From the NCBI GenBank assembly GCA_035541875.1, contig DATKML010000053.1, positions 1-64,000 of the forward strand: 64,000 nt of DNA, given 5' to 3'. The translations under genes were made by a program, and so were the position numbers. Positions 34,709 through 43,740 of the stretch are shown piece by piece. Positions within the stretch are counted from its first letter, which is position 1; every line of letters begins with the position of its first letter. The notes under the pieces were generated by a model. It worked only from the letters and a program-made list of their open reading frames with translations. It was not told the origin of the DNA and made no database searches. Source of the stretch: JAJPHI01 sp035541875 (GTDB taxonomy: Bacteria > Desulfobacterota > Binatia > Binatales > Binataceae).

Positions 34709-35476
34709 TTAGCTCATCATCGTTTTCGGCGGATTGCATGCCGCAATCAGGTTGGTGAAACGCCCATGCATCTCTTCCACCGGCTCCAGCGATTGGATGA
34801 GACGCGTCAGCTCTGCTTTGAAAATCCGGGCCGAGTCCAAAGACCGGCTTAGGCGCTGCAGATGCACCGCGAACGCATCCGAGAACTGCGCGACCTGCTG
34901 CTCCAGACAGCGCATCGGCGCAAAGGAGTCCGCCAGCTGCGAGAGTTGCGATTGAAACGTCCGCATCGAGTCGAAAGAGCCCGCAAGTTCCTGAATCTGG
35001 CTCTCCAGAGAGCGCAACGGTTCGATTGAGTTGGCAAGCGTCGCCCCGGCTTGCTGCATCGGATCGAGCATATTGCGCAACCCAGCCAGACTCTCCTCAA
35101 AGGAACGGGTCTGATCGAAGACTTTGGCCACGGCCTTGGCCAGTTCATACTGACCGCTCTCAGCCTGCGACTCCTGCGGACAGGGTTGCTGTTCCAGCCC
35201 GTTTTGCTGGAGGTATTGCATCACCGCAGCGGAAACACTCTCCGGGATTTGGCGATTTTCGACCCGTACATCGGCGACGCTTTGCCGAGGTTCCTCGGCG
35301 GCAACAATAATCGCCTCGGGTGCATCCTCGGCCAAACCCATCTCAATCACCTCGCCAGCCTCACGCCGGACGAAGTTTGGTAGCGCACTCCGCTGATACA
35401 GCGTCTTACTGCTCGCATTAGGCAGTGCGTTGGGTTCCAAGAGACGGCGCCGCAGTTCCTCGAGTCTCAGATTCAT
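34709..35476 (-). CDS. Hypothetical protein with 17-residue helical repeats
   Basis: A 255-residue soluble protein. The first 115 residues look mostly disordered and acidic. Residues 148-198 contain three consecutive 17-residue units: ANSIEPLRSLESQIQEL, AGSFDSMRTFQSQLSQL and ADSFAPMRCLEQQVAQF, with further helices (SRSLDSARIFKAELTRL) after. Spacing suggests amphipathic helices packed side by side, possibly a coiled coil or a surface-binding helix bundle as in phasins or lipid-droplet proteins; I do not recognise the family. ATG 35476 (MNLRLEEL) is preferred because GGGGC precedes it; the frame stays open 228 bases upstream with unlikely residues. Confidence 0.6.
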   Translation of the reverse strand: MNLRLEELRRRLLEPNALPNASSKTLYQRSALPNFVRREAGEVIEMGLAEDAPEAIIVAAEEPRQSVADVRVENRQIPESVSAAVMQYLQQNGLEQQPCPQESQAESGQYELAKAVAKVFDQTRSFEESLAGLRNMLDPMQQAGATLANSIEPLRSLESQIQELAGSFDSMRTFQSQLSQLADSFAPMRCLEQQVAQFSDAFAVHLQRLSRSLDSARIFKAELTRLIQSLEPVEEMHGRFTNLIAACNPPKTMMS

Positions 35477-35704
35477 AGTTTGCCCCGTATAAATCCCCGT
35501 TGTGTCTGATGGACGAGGGTACGTGAGCAAGAGGCGGTCCATCCCGGAGGCGTGCGAGCTAGGGAGAGCTAGACTCAGGTCGCGACATTTTCGCGTGAAA
35601 GGACAATAAAAAAATCGATTCCAGAAAACGGCGCATTTCGTGTCGATCCAGCTATAAAAAGTTGCAGAGTCACAATTGATTGCTAGCTTCGCAACCACGC
35701 GCAC

Positions 35705-36187
35705 ACAAAAGACTAATGATGGTAAAACTAGTTTATTGATGAATTACGATGAAATTTGGTACGATTTGAGCATTAGAAACGACTGACAGTCTGTTTGGGA
35801 GATCAGTCATGTTGCGCTTGGGAATCAGCGAAGAGACCTGCTACTGCGCCGGAACCGTGATGGTGGCGATGCTGTTGGCGGCGATGCCGGCGATTATTCG
35901 CCTGGCTCCGTTGCTGTTAGCGAGTCCGCGACTCTAGTCATCGCTCCATACCGGCAGCAGTTGGCTTTACTCACAGGCGCGGGCCGCTTCGCGTTGACAG
36001 CCTGCTGTTCCTACACATAACATCGCGTGCGTAATCCGGACGGGCCTTCACGGGAACGCGTGTGAAGCCCCATCCAGCCGCAAGCGCGTGGATCGCTCAA
36101 GAGGGATTGTCGCATCGAGGGTGCGCAATTCAGCGGGAGCTATCCGTGACGCTTGAAGTTGCTTTTGGGGCTTTGTGGATTACGGTT
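35705..36187. other. Intergenic region with AT-rich promoter and a small reading frame
   Basis: The first 90 bases are AT-rich (TTGATGAATTACGATGAAATTT) and look like promoter DNA for the small frame at 35809. The right half (35940-36187) has no convincing frame and leads into tRNA-Gln. Confidence 0.35.
35809..35937 (+). CDS. Possible 42-residue membrane peptide
   Basis: ATG 35809 begins a 42-residue frame: MLRLGISEETCYCAGT, a hydrophobic stretch VMVAMLLAAMPAIIRL, and APLLLASPRL. GGGAGA precedes the start by eight bases. One membrane helix is likely, with two Cys just before it. No family is recognised. An AT-rich region upstream supports expression, but coding is not proven. Confidence 0.4.
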   Translation: MLRLGISEETCYCAGTVMVAMLLAAMPAIIRLAPLLLASPRL

Positions 36188-36261
36188 TGGGCGGTCGCCA
36201 AGCTTGGTAAGGCACCAGATTTTGGATCTGGCATTCGAAGGTTCGAGTCCTTCCCGCCCAG
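36188..36261 (+). tRNA. tRNA-Gln (TTG)
   Basis: A 74-nt cloverleaf: acceptor TGGGCGG pairs with CCGCCCA, anticodon stem CCAGA/TCTGG encloses TTTTGGA with anticodon TTG, and the T arm is GAAGG-TTCGAGT-CCTTC. CCA is not exactly encoded (GCCC follows). The prs gene follows after 81 bases. Confidence 0.93.
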
Positions 36262-36342
36262 CCCATTAGCCGCTGAGAAAGTTTTACGGAGATAAGCCGA
36301 CCCTGCTCCTGTGAGAGAGGGACTTTAGGCTGGAGAGGGTCA

Positions 36343-37305
36343 ATGACGCCTGAGCGAACCAAAGATGAACTCGAGATTTTCACGGGCAATTCCAATCCCG
36401 CGCTAGCCCGCGAAGTCGCCGAGCATCTCAATGTGCAGCTCGGGCAGGTAGAAGTCGGCCGTTTTCCCGACGGTGAGGTGATGGTTGAGGTTCGGCAGAA
36501 CGTTCGTGGTGGCGATTGCTTCGTTATCCAATCCACCTGCACACCGCCGAACGAAAACCTGATGGAACTGATCCTGGTGATGGATGCGCTCCGGCGCGCC
36601 TCAGCCAAACGGATCACGGCAGTTATCCCCTATTTCGGATATGCCCGGCAGGATCGAAAGGTCGCCCCTCGCGTGCCGATCAGTGCCAAGGTAGTCGCCG
36701 ATTTGATTACCGTTGCGGGTGCCCAGCGGGTGCTCACGGTCGATCTCCATGCCGGTCAGATTCAGGGCTTTTTTAATATTCCGGTCGATAATCTCTATGC
36801 GATGCCGGTGCTGGTGCAGTACCTCCGCAAACGGCTCGATGGTCGCAGGCTGACGGTCGTATCCCCCGATGCGGGTGGTGTCGAACGAGCCCGGGCCTTC
36901 GCGCGGCGGCTCAATGCCGACCTCGCGATTATCGATAAGCGCCGGCAGCGTGCGAGCGAAGTCGCCGAGATGCGACTGGTCGGTGAGGTTCGCGACTCCG
37001 TAGCCCTCCTAGTCGATGATATGATCGATACGGCCGGAACGATTACCGAAGCGGCCAAAGTCGTTCTTCAAGCGGGTGCGGCTGAGGTGATGGCCTGCGC
37101 GACTCATCCGATACTTTCCGGACCGGCCTGCGATCGACTGAATAAGTCGGTAATCACGGAATTGATTGCAACCAACAGTATCCCGCTCAGTGCGAAGGCA
37201 CAGGCGGAGCTACCCCAACTCAAGGTATTGTCGGTCGGCGGCCTGATAGCGGAAGCCGTGCGCCGCATACATAATGAAGAATCGGTCAGCTCACTCTTCA
37301 GCTGA
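36343..37305 (+). CDS. prs: Ribose-phosphate pyrophosphokinase
   Basis: A 320-residue PRPP synthetase. It has FPDGEVMVEV, the flexible YARQDRK segment, the PRPP-binding loop with VSPDAGGVERARAFARRL nearby and VDDMIDTAGTI. It makes PRPP from ribose 5-phosphate and ATP for nucleotide, His and Trp synthesis. The L25 gene follows after 29 bases, the arrangement seen in many bacteria, so the two form an operon. A good ribosome site (GGAGAGGGT) precedes ATG 36343. Confidence 0.96.
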   Translation: MTPERTKDELEIFTGNSNPALAREVAEHLNVQLGQVEVGRFPDGEVMVEVRQNVRGGDCFVIQSTCTPPNENLMELILVMDALRRASAKRITAVIPYFGYARQDRKVAPRVPISAKVVADLITVAGAQRVLTVDLHAGQIQGFFNIPVDNLYAMPVLVQYLRKRLDGRRLTVVSPDAGGVERARAFARRLNADLAIIDKRRQRASEVAEMRLVGEVRDSVALLVDDMIDTAGTITEAAKVVLQAGAAEVMACATHPILSGPACDRLNKSVITELIATNSIPLSAKAQAELPQLKVLSVGGLIAEAVRRIHNEESVSSLFS

Positions 37306-37334
37306 GGGAGTCTGAATTACAGAGGATAAAGACG

Positions 37335-38000
37335 ATGGATACGGTCGAACTAGCCTGCGAACAACGTAATATTCGCCCCAAGGGCCTAATTAATCGCGTG
37401 CGCCGCGACGGTGGCGTCCCCGGTGTCATGTATGGAAACGGGGGCTCTGCAACGGCGATCGCCGTGCCCAGCCAACAACTGAAGGAGCGCCTCCATTCGT
37501 CGGCGAGCCATCGTCTGATCCGTCTGACCTCCGGTTCGGCCGACCTGAACGGCAAACACGTTATCGTAAAGGCCCTGCAGAAAAAGCCCGTGGGTGACTA
37601 TATCGTTCACGTCGATCTGTATGAAGTCGACCTGAATAAGCCCTTGCGCGTGTCGGTGGCTTTGCACTTCGTGGGTCGTGCCGCGGGGCTCGTCGACGGC
37701 GGTATACTGTCGCCGCTCGAGCGTGAAATTGACGTCGAGTGCCTGCCACTGGAAATCCCCGCCGCAATCAACGTGGACGTGACGCCGCTCAAGATTCACG
37801 ACGTGCTGCACGTCTCCGCGATCAAGCTCGAAGGCAACGTAAAGCCGATCTTCGACAAGGATTTCCCGGTCGTGACCGTGCTGCCGCCCACGGTTTCCGA
37901 GGCTCCTGCCGCTGCGGCCGCTGCAGAGGGCGAAGCTGCTCCCGCGGCTGCTGGTGCGGCGAAAGAGGCTGCTCCGGCGAAGGAAGCCGCGAAGAAGTAA
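37335..38000 (+). CDS. rplY: 50S ribosomal protein L25/Ctc, long form
   Basis: A 221-residue protein combining the 5S rRNA-binding L25 domain (residues 1-95) with the C-terminal TL5/Ctc beta domain (residues about 95-190), ending in an Ala/Glu/Lys-rich tail (AAAAAEGEAAPAAAGAAKEA). The N-terminal RNIRPKGLINRVRRDGGVPG and GVMYGNGG are typical. Same transcript as prs, and a terminator follows at 38034. The low-complexity tail is common in such proteins. Confidence 0.95.
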   Translation: MDTVELACEQRNIRPKGLINRVRRDGGVPGVMYGNGGSATAIAVPSQQLKERLHSSASHRLIRLTSGSADLNGKHVIVKALQKKPVGDYIVHVDLYEVDLNKPLRVSVALHFVGRAAGLVDGGILSPLEREIDVECLPLEIPAAINVDVTPLKIHDVLHVSAIKLEGNVKPIFDKDFPVVTVLPPTVSEAPAAAAAAEGEAAPAAAGAAKEAAPAKEAAKK

Positions 38001-38033
38001 GCCCTTTTCGCTACATATTCGATTAGCAACGAG

Positions 38034-38070
38034 AACGGCCATCCTCTCAAAGAGGATGGCCGTTTGCTTA
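38034..38070 (+). terminator. Rho-independent terminator of prs-rplY
   Basis: AACGGCCATCCTC (38034-38046) pairs perfectly over 13 bases with GAGGATGGCCGTT (38052-38064), followed by TTGCTTA. The loop is TCAAA. Confidence 0.88.
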
Positions 38071-38083
38071 TCCGGGTGAAAGG

Positions 38084-38866
38084 CTATTCGCCTTTGAAAT
38101 TGGCGGGACGCTTTTGCAGAAAAGCGCGCACCCCCTCCTTGAAGTCGTCGGTACGACCAGCCCGACTCTGCATCTGACGTTCGAGGTCGAGCTGCTCCTC
38201 ATAGGTATTGTGCGGGCTCTCCCAATAGAGCTGACGTATCAGACCGAGAGCGATCGTTGGTCCGTTCGCGAGATCGCGCGCACATTCCATCGCTTTCGAC
38301 ATCAGTTCGCTGTCATCGTAAACGCGATTGATTAAGCCCCATTCGAGGGCCTTTTCCGCGGTCAGACGCTCGCCGAGCAACGACAGCTCGATCGCGCGCG
38401 CCCTGCCGATCAGGCGAGGCAGTAGCCAGGTTGATCCGCCATCGGGCACCAGTCCGATACGCCGAAAGGCCTGCATGAAATAGGCGGAGCGGGCGCACAG
38501 CACCATATCGCCCATCAGCGCGAAGCTCATCCCGACACCGGCGGCGGGTCCATTAACTGCCGTCACCAGCGGGAAAGGAAGATCGCGCAGACGGCGCAGC
38601 ACTGGATGGAAGAGCGTTTCGAGCAGCGTGCCCGGGTCCCCATCGGCGGTTGATCCCGGTTGCAGGTTCGCCCCAGCGCTGAAGCCGCGCCCCGTGCCGG
38701 TCAGAACCAAACAACGGATACCGTTCTTGGGCTTCCGCGCCTCGGAGACCGCATCCATCAGTCCGTGCACCATCTCGGGGCTAATCGCGTTCATCACCTC
38801 AGGATGGTTGAACTTGAGGATTCCCACATTGCCGTCGATATCGAGTGTCGCGCGCTTAAATTCCAT
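38084..38866 (-). CDS. Enoyl-CoA hydratase/isomerase family protein
   Basis: A 260-residue crotonase-fold enzyme. GRGFSAGANL and the oxyanion segment NGPAAGVGMSFALMGDMVL are present, followed by RRIGLVPDGGSTWLLPRLIG. The second catalytic position is Asp in PDGGS, as in PaaG-like isomerases or hydratases, rather than Glu. The protein probably acts on an unsaturated acyl-CoA in degradation, in line with the acyl-CoA genes around it; substrate unknown. Confidence 0.9.
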   Translation of the reverse strand: MEFKRATLDIDGNVGILKFNHPEVMNAISPEMVHGLMDAVSEARKPKNGIRCLVLTGTGRGFSAGANLQPGSTADGDPGTLLETLFHPVLRRLRDLPFPLVTAVNGPAAGVGMSFALMGDMVLCARSAYFMQAFRRIGLVPDGGSTWLLPRLIGRARAIELSLLGERLTAEKALEWGLINRVYDDSELMSKAMECARDLANGPTIALGLIRQLYWESPHNTYEEQLDLERQMQSRAGRTDDFKEGVRAFLQKRPANFKGE

Positions 38867-38900
38867 GAGCAGCTCCAGCGTCTGTAATTGAGCGATCCTT

Positions 38901-39357
38901 TTAGCAACCGGCGAGACGCAGGGCTAACGCGACGGCTTCCGCCGGATCGTTGGCGTGATCGACCTGCTGTAGCTCCGCCCATGCGTCGAGTGCCACGACC
39001 GGACGACCGAGCTTGATCGCAAGGCCGATATCGGAGAGCGTGCCACCCTCGCCTTCCAGTGCGATTACCGCGTCCGCACTGGCGACAACGATCACATTCC
39101 GCGCTTGCCCCATCCCGGTCGCAATCGCGAATTCAATATGGGGATTCGCGTCAGCACAATCGTAAGTCGGCAGCACACCAATAGTGTGACCGCCAACGGA
39201 TTGGGCGCCCCGCGCTGCGGCTTCCATTTACGCCGCCGCGGCCACCGCATATAAGGGTCGCACCGAGCCGCGCGATTTCGCATCCTACGGCGAAAGCTCG
39301 GTCGCTGAGTTCGGCTCGCGCAGAGGCTGCACCGATTACTGCGACCGTCTTCGCCAT
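38901..39357 (-). pseudogene. TIGR00725-like (LOG-related) gene with a single-base frameshift
   Basis: Two frames encode one Rossmann-type protein of about 150 residues. MAKTVAVIGAASARAELSD ... LGATLICGGRGGV is in the first frame, while MEAAARGAQSVGGHTIGVLP ... VVALDAWAEL is in the second. An extra base in the TTTA run at 39227-39230 (plus strand) separates them; removing one T restores GGRGGVMEAAARG. It follows the HAD gene by two bases, so both were one operon. Sequencing error is possible. The family is related to cytokinin-activating LOG proteins. Confidence 0.78.
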
Positions 39358-39359
39358 CG

Positions 39360-40118
39360 TTAGAGTTCCAGTATTTTCGGGAGGTGCGAGAGATCGGGGA
39401 TAATGAAATCCGGGTCGGGAATACCCTCGGGAATTGAAGTCGCGCCTTTGCTGATCCATGCAGTGCGCATCCCCGCCTGACTCGCTCCCAGAATGTCGTC
39501 GCGGGGCGTATCGCCAACGAAGAGAATCTCGTTCGGCTCCAACCGCAGCATCCCGCTCATCCGATCGAAGATACGGCGATCAGGTTTGCGCAGTCGAACT
39601 TCCGCCGAAATGATGATCGCCTCGAAGAGATCGGCCACACCGGTATCGGCCAAAACCTCGTAGCCGGTCTGAGTGTCGTCGAAGTTCGAGAGCAGGCCCA
39701 AGCGGTAATGTGGCGCGATACGGCGGACTGCCTCGACTCGCTCAGGAGGCGCAGTCGTTACTTCGCGCACAGCGGCCATATGCTTGCGGGTTAGCTCCTC
39801 AGCAAAGCCGAGTGATTTGGGATGATCGGCAAGCTCGAGCCGCCTGATCGTGCGATGAAAACGCTCGTGGCAGGTGATCTCGATCTGTTCGCGCTCGCGC
39901 TCTTCCAGAATCTCGTCGATGACGGCGCCGTAAACTTCGATGAAGCGATCGCGATCGAAGGCATCGCCGAAGAGCTGCTCCATGTGCGAAAAAATCCAGG
40001 GCATCGTTGTGCGGACCTGCTTACCCCGAAGTTCCATCAGGGGGAGCCGATCGGGCTCCCACTTAACGAGCGTATCGAAGAGATCGAGAACGACAGCCTT
40101 CATCGCGGGCTTAGCCAT
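39360..40118 (-). CDS. HAD family hydrolase
   Basis: A 252-residue haloacid dehalogenase-like phosphatase. Motif I is VVLDLFDTLVKW (nucleophile Asp with Asp at +2 replaced by F-D-T order typical of subfamily IA), motif II is LLSNFDD, and the later KPDRRIF and LFVGDTPRDDILGASQAG hold the Lys and acidic motifs. Substrate unknown. Its start overlaps the DUF4149 stop by eight bases, and the frameshifted gene follows after two bases: an operon of DUF2203, DUF4149, HAD and TIGR00725. Confidence 0.88.
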   Translation of the reverse strand: MAKPAMKAVVLDLFDTLVKWEPDRLPLMELRGKQVRTTMPWIFSHMEQLFGDAFDRDRFIEVYGAVIDEILEEREREQIEITCHERFHRTIRRLELADHPKSLGFAEELTRKHMAAVREVTTAPPERVEAVRRIAPHYRLGLLSNFDDTQTGYEVLADTGVADLFEAIIISAEVRLRKPDRRIFDRMSGMLRLEPNEILFVGDTPRDDILGASQAGMRTAWISKGATSIPEGIPDPDFIIPDLSHLPKILEL

Positions 40119-40578
40119 TCGGAGTCAGAGCCGCCGCCGAACTGAGCAAGGCGAGGAGATTAAGCACGATCGCGCCACCGTTCAGCATCACGGAAAGACG
40201 ATGCAGCTTATCGAACTCGGCCTTCATCGCCGGATCGGGATTCGGATCGGTATTCACCGAGCGAATCGCATTGATCCGTGGTCGTAGCGCCGTTCCGGCA
40301 TAAAAGGTCAGTCCGAGCCCGATCGCAAGCGCGATTCCGGCGAACGACCACCATAGGCGCGGTCCGCGGCCGAAGGCGAAATAAAATCCAAGGATGGTGC
40401 TGATCACACCAGCGACGTAGCCGAGAATGTAATAGCGGGGGAAGATAGTCCCGACGACCTTGCCTGCGTCAGCAGTGGACAGCACGGAAAAGACTGCGGG
40501 TGCCGTGAAAGCCGAGAAGAAGATCATCCCACCCAGCCATACAACCAGCGACAAGAGATAGATGAATAGTGTTGCCAT
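40111..40578 (-). CDS. DUF4149 membrane protein
   Basis: About 155 residues with four membrane helices: MATLFIYLLSLVVWLGGMIF, IFPRYYILGYVAGVISTILG, LWWSFAGIALAIGLGLTFYA and a C-terminal LNGGAIVLNLLALLSSA. The 'A-P-x-x-F-x-x-L' and 'G-x-x-F-P-x-Y' segments are typical for DUF4149. Function unknown. The start ATG 40578 follows the DUF2203 stop by four bases, fitting a single transcript. Confidence 0.82.
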   Translation of the reverse strand: MATLFIYLLSLVVWLGGMIFFSAFTAPAVFSVLSTADAGKVVGTIFPRYYILGYVAGVISTILGFYFAFGRGPRLWWSFAGIALAIGLGLTFYAGTALRPRINAIRSVNTDPNPDPAMKAEFDKLHRLSVMLNGGAIVLNLLALLSSAAALTPNG

Positions 40579-40582
40579 CGAA

Positions 40583-41011
40583 TTAGTGTAGGTAGGGCTT
40601 GTTGGCTCCCGGAATCGGCTGACGTTGGGCGAAGCCTCCTTCAACTGGATGCCACGCGACAATCTGATCCTCACCCGGCTGCCAGCAGAGGAAAACCACG
40701 TTGCCCTCTTCAATCTCCCAAGGGAAGTCGATGAGGCCGAGGTCGATATCCTTGAGGAAGCAACCGTACGATTCGATCTCTTGCGCCGCGGTCGCCATCC
40801 GGCCCGCCAACTCGCGCAAATCCGAGTGGCGTTCGATGATCTGCGGCAATTGCATCCGTTCGACCGCCGGGTCTTCGACCGCGATAACTTCGATTTTGGC
40901 GCGGAGTTCGCGGGCGATTTCCTGGAGCTTTTGGATCAAAGGGGCAATCACCGGGATCAGTTCATCGGCCTCGCCCGGATTGAACAATTTATCGAAATGA
41001 TAGTTAGCCAA
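40583..41011 (-). CDS. DUF2203 family protein
   Basis: A 142-residue soluble protein: helical first half (NPGEADELIPVIAPLIQKLQ), conserved SYGCFLKDIDLGLIDFPWEI and FLCWQPGEDQIVAWHPVEGG near the C-terminus, all DUF2203 hallmarks. The family has no known function. First gene of the minus-strand operon that continues with DUF4149 and HAD genes. Confidence 0.88.
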   Translation of the reverse strand: MANYHFDKLFNPGEADELIPVIAPLIQKLQEIARELRAKIEVIAVEDPAVERMQLPQIIERHSDLRELAGRMATAAQEIESYGCFLKDIDLGLIDFPWEIEEGNVVFLCWQPGEDQIVAWHPVEGGFAQRQPIPGANKPYLH

Positions 41012-41188
41012 AACGATGCTTCGCTTCCCAGGAATTGTCTTCGCGAATCAAATAGGAGTGCTGCGGGAAAGTTCCTTGTCCTACCCGAGGTCCTATATTA
41101 CGTTAAAAATTCGTAGTCTGAAAAGCGCGTGCGTATTACCGCGCGGGGTCTTGAAAGGCCATTAGTTTCGGCTGCCGGGGGGTTACGC

Positions 41189-43660
41189 ATGTCTGAACAA
41201 GCCAAAGGGGAAAAGCGCTTCGAGACGGAAGAGGATCTGAGCCAGGTAGAGATACCTGAGCTGCTGCCGGTCCTGCCATTACGTGGCATCGTCATTTTTC
41301 CCAGCCAGATTCATCCGTTCCTGGTCTCGCGAGCCTCGTCACTCAAGCTGATCGAGGATGTCGGCCAGAATTCGCGCATTATCGGACTGACGGCGCAAAA
41401 AAATCCCGAAGATGAAAATCCGGCACCGGAGGCGCTTTACAGCGTCGGCACCGCGGTGCGGATTCTCAAGATGCTGAAATATCCGGACTCGAGTGTCCGG
41501 GTGCTGGTGCAGGGACTTGCCCGCATCCAGCTGAAAGAATTCACGCAGCGCGAGCCCTACTTCATAACCGGGGTAGCACGTCTGCCCGAGACCTTCGTTC
41601 CCGAGAAAGAAACCTCCGCTTTGCAGGCGAATTTGGTGAGCCAGTTCTCCAAGTTCGTCTCGTTGGTGCCATACCTGCCAGACGAACTGCAGGTGATGGC
41701 GATGCAGGTGCGCGATCCGGGCCGGCTGACCGACCTGTGCGCCTCCTATTTAAAGATCGCGATCGAGGAACTGCAGGATCTACTGGCGACGCTCGACGTG
41801 CGCCAGCGCCTGGAAAAACTGCTGCTGATCCTGAGCCGCGAGATCGAGCTGCTCGAACTCGGCCACAAGATTCAGTCGCAGGTTCAATCCGAACTCAACA
41901 AGAATCAGCGCGAGTATTACCTCCGCCAACAGTTGAAGGCGATTCAGCGCGAACTGGGCGAGGCGGATGGGCGTTCAGCCGAAATCGAAGATCTGGAGAA
42001 GAAGATCGAAGCGGCCCAGATGCCCGAGGATGCGCGCAAGGCCGCCAACAAGGAACTCGATCGGCTGCGGATGATTCCGCCCGAGTCAGCGGAACATACT
42101 GTTGTCCGCACCTATATCGATTGGTTGGTGACGCTGCCCTGGGCCGTCTCGACCGAGGACAACCTCGATATCAAGAATGCGCGGGCCGTCCTCGACGAAG
42201 ATCATTTTGATCTCGAAAAGGTTAAGGAGCGTATCCTCGAATTTCTCGCGGTCCGCAAGCTGAAGCAGGACACCAAGGGGCCAATCCTTTGCTTCGTTGG
42301 CCCTCCGGGTACAGGTAAGACTTCGCTCGGGCGGTCGATCGCGCGGGCCTTGGGGCGCAAATTCCAGCGACTGTCACTCGGCGGCATCCGTGACGAAGCC
42401 GAGATCCGGGGCCATCGCCGAACCTATATCGGCTCGCTGCCCGGCCGCATTATCCAGGGACTGCGCAACGCGGGTTCAAACAATCCGTTGTTCATCCTCG
42501 ACGAGATCGACAAGCTTGGCGCGGATTTCCGCGGCGATCCGGCATCGGCGCTGCTCGAAGTGCTCGATCCCGAGCAGAACGGAACGTTCACCGATCATTA
42601 TCTCGACGTGCCGTTCGATCTGTCGAAGGTGCTGTTCATCACGACGGCCAATATGCTCGATACGATTCCGCATGCATTGCGGGATCGCATGGAGGTGCTC
42701 GAACTTCCCGGCTACACCGAGGAAGAGAAGCTTCAGATCGTCTATCGCCATCTGATTAAGAAAGAGATGGCCGAGAACGGTCTCGATAACATCGAGATCG
42801 ATTTCACGCGAGAAGCCGTCGCCGAGATTATCCGCAGCTACGCACGCGAAGCGGGCTTGCGGAATCTGGAACGCGAAATTTCGCGGATTTGCCGCAAGAT
42901 CGCCCGCTCGATCACTGAAGGCGAAGCCGCTCCGGAGAAAATCACCGTCGAGATGCTACAGAAGTACCTCGGACCCCCGAAGTACTTCTCGGAAGTGGCC
43001 GAGCGCACCAACGAACCCGGCGTTGCGACCGGGCTCGCCTGGACGCCGAACGGTGGCGATATCATCTTTATCGAGAGCACCCGGATGGGCGGACAGAAGG
43101 GTCTTATCCTGACCGGTTCGCTCGGCGACGTGATGAAAGAATCGGCGCAGGCGGCGCTGTCGTATATCCGTTCGCGCGCCGACAAACTCGGTATCGCGCC
43201 GGAGTTTTACGATAAGTCAGATATCCACGTGCATGTGCCTGCGGGTGCGATCCCTAAAGACGGGCCTTCGGCAGGTGTCACGATGACGGCGTCGATGGTC
43301 TCGTTGCTGACCGGACGACCGGTACGATCCGACGTTGCGATGACGGGCGAGATAACGCTGCGCGGCAAGGTGCTGCCGGTTGGCGGAATCAAGGAGAAGG
43401 TGCTGGCAGCGCGGCGCGCGGGAATCCGCACGGTGATTCTGCCGAAGCGCAACGAGCACGACCTCGACGATATTCCGCCCGAGCTGCGGACCGAGATGAA
43501 GACGATCTTCGTCGAGACGATCGACCAGGTGCTGGAGCATGCGTTGCGGGATCGCACGGAAGATCCGGCCGACGATGAAGACGAACGGCCGCCGCGGGTG
43601 AAGCATCGGAACCAGCCGACGGTCCAGGCTGCACCGCGATCGCGCCGCTCGCTGAATTAG
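41189..43660 (+). CDS. lon: ATP-dependent protease Lon
   Basis: A Lon protease of about 823 residues: N-terminal LON substrate-binding domain (LPVLPLRGIVIFP onward), helical segment, AAA+ module with Walker A GPPGTGKTSLG and Walker B FILDEIDKLG, and the C-terminal protease domain. Catalytic Ser694 is in KDGPSAGVTM; the Lys of the dyad is in VGGIKEKVLAARRAG. It degrades misfolded and regulatory proteins. ATG 41189 with GGGGGG upstream is chosen; a longer frame begins 60 bases earlier. The Arg-rich tail after residue 790 is probably disordered. A terminator follows. Confidence 0.96.
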   Translation: MSEQAKGEKRFETEEDLSQVEIPELLPVLPLRGIVIFPSQIHPFLVSRASSLKLIEDVGQNSRIIGLTAQKNPEDENPAPEALYSVGTAVRILKMLKYPDSSVRVLVQGLARIQLKEFTQREPYFITGVARLPETFVPEKETSALQANLVSQFSKFVSLVPYLPDELQVMAMQVRDPGRLTDLCASYLKIAIEELQDLLATLDVRQRLEKLLLILSREIELLELGHKIQSQVQSELNKNQREYYLRQQLKAIQRELGEADGRSAEIEDLEKKIEAAQMPEDARKAANKELDRLRMIPPESAEHTVVRTYIDWLVTLPWAVSTEDNLDIKNARAVLDEDHFDLEKVKERILEFLAVRKLKQDTKGPILCFVGPPGTGKTSLGRSIARALGRKFQRLSLGGIRDEAEIRGHRRTYIGSLPGRIIQGLRNAGSNNPLFILDEIDKLGADFRGDPASALLEVLDPEQNGTFTDHYLDVPFDLSKVLFITTANMLDTIPHALRDRMEVLELPGYTEEEKLQIVYRHLIKKEMAENGLDNIEIDFTREAVAEIIRSYAREAGLRNLEREISRICRKIARSITEGEAAPEKITVEMLQKYLGPPKYFSEVAERTNEPGVATGLAWTPNGGDIIFIESTRMGGQKGLILTGSLGDVMKESAQAALSYIRSRADKLGIAPEFYDKSDIHVHVPAGAIPKDGPSAGVTMTASMVSLLTGRPVRSDVAMTGEITLRGKVLPVGGIKEKVLAARRAGIRTVILPKRNEHDLDDIPPELRTEMKTIFVETIDQVLEHALRDRTEDPADDEDERPPRVKHRNQPTVQAAPRSRRSLN

Positions 43661-43666
43661 CACTCT

Positions 43667-43700
43667 ATTAGCGCATTTTCGGCGATCATGCGCTAATTTT
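43667..43700 (+). terminator. Rho-independent terminator after lon
   Basis: ATTAGCGCA (43667-43675) pairs with TGCGCTAAT (43689-43697) over nine bases with a 13-base loop, followed by TTTTA. Confidence 0.75.
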
Positions 43701-43740
43701 ACTGCGTGCGACCTGATCGGCGTTATCGTAAACTGATGGC

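Noticed and set aside
43658..43666. TTAGCACTC at the end of lon, identical to half of a CIRCE (HrcA) operator
   Set aside because: The required GAGTGCTAA after nine bases is absent, and the bases overlap the lon stop codon and terminator; a chance match.
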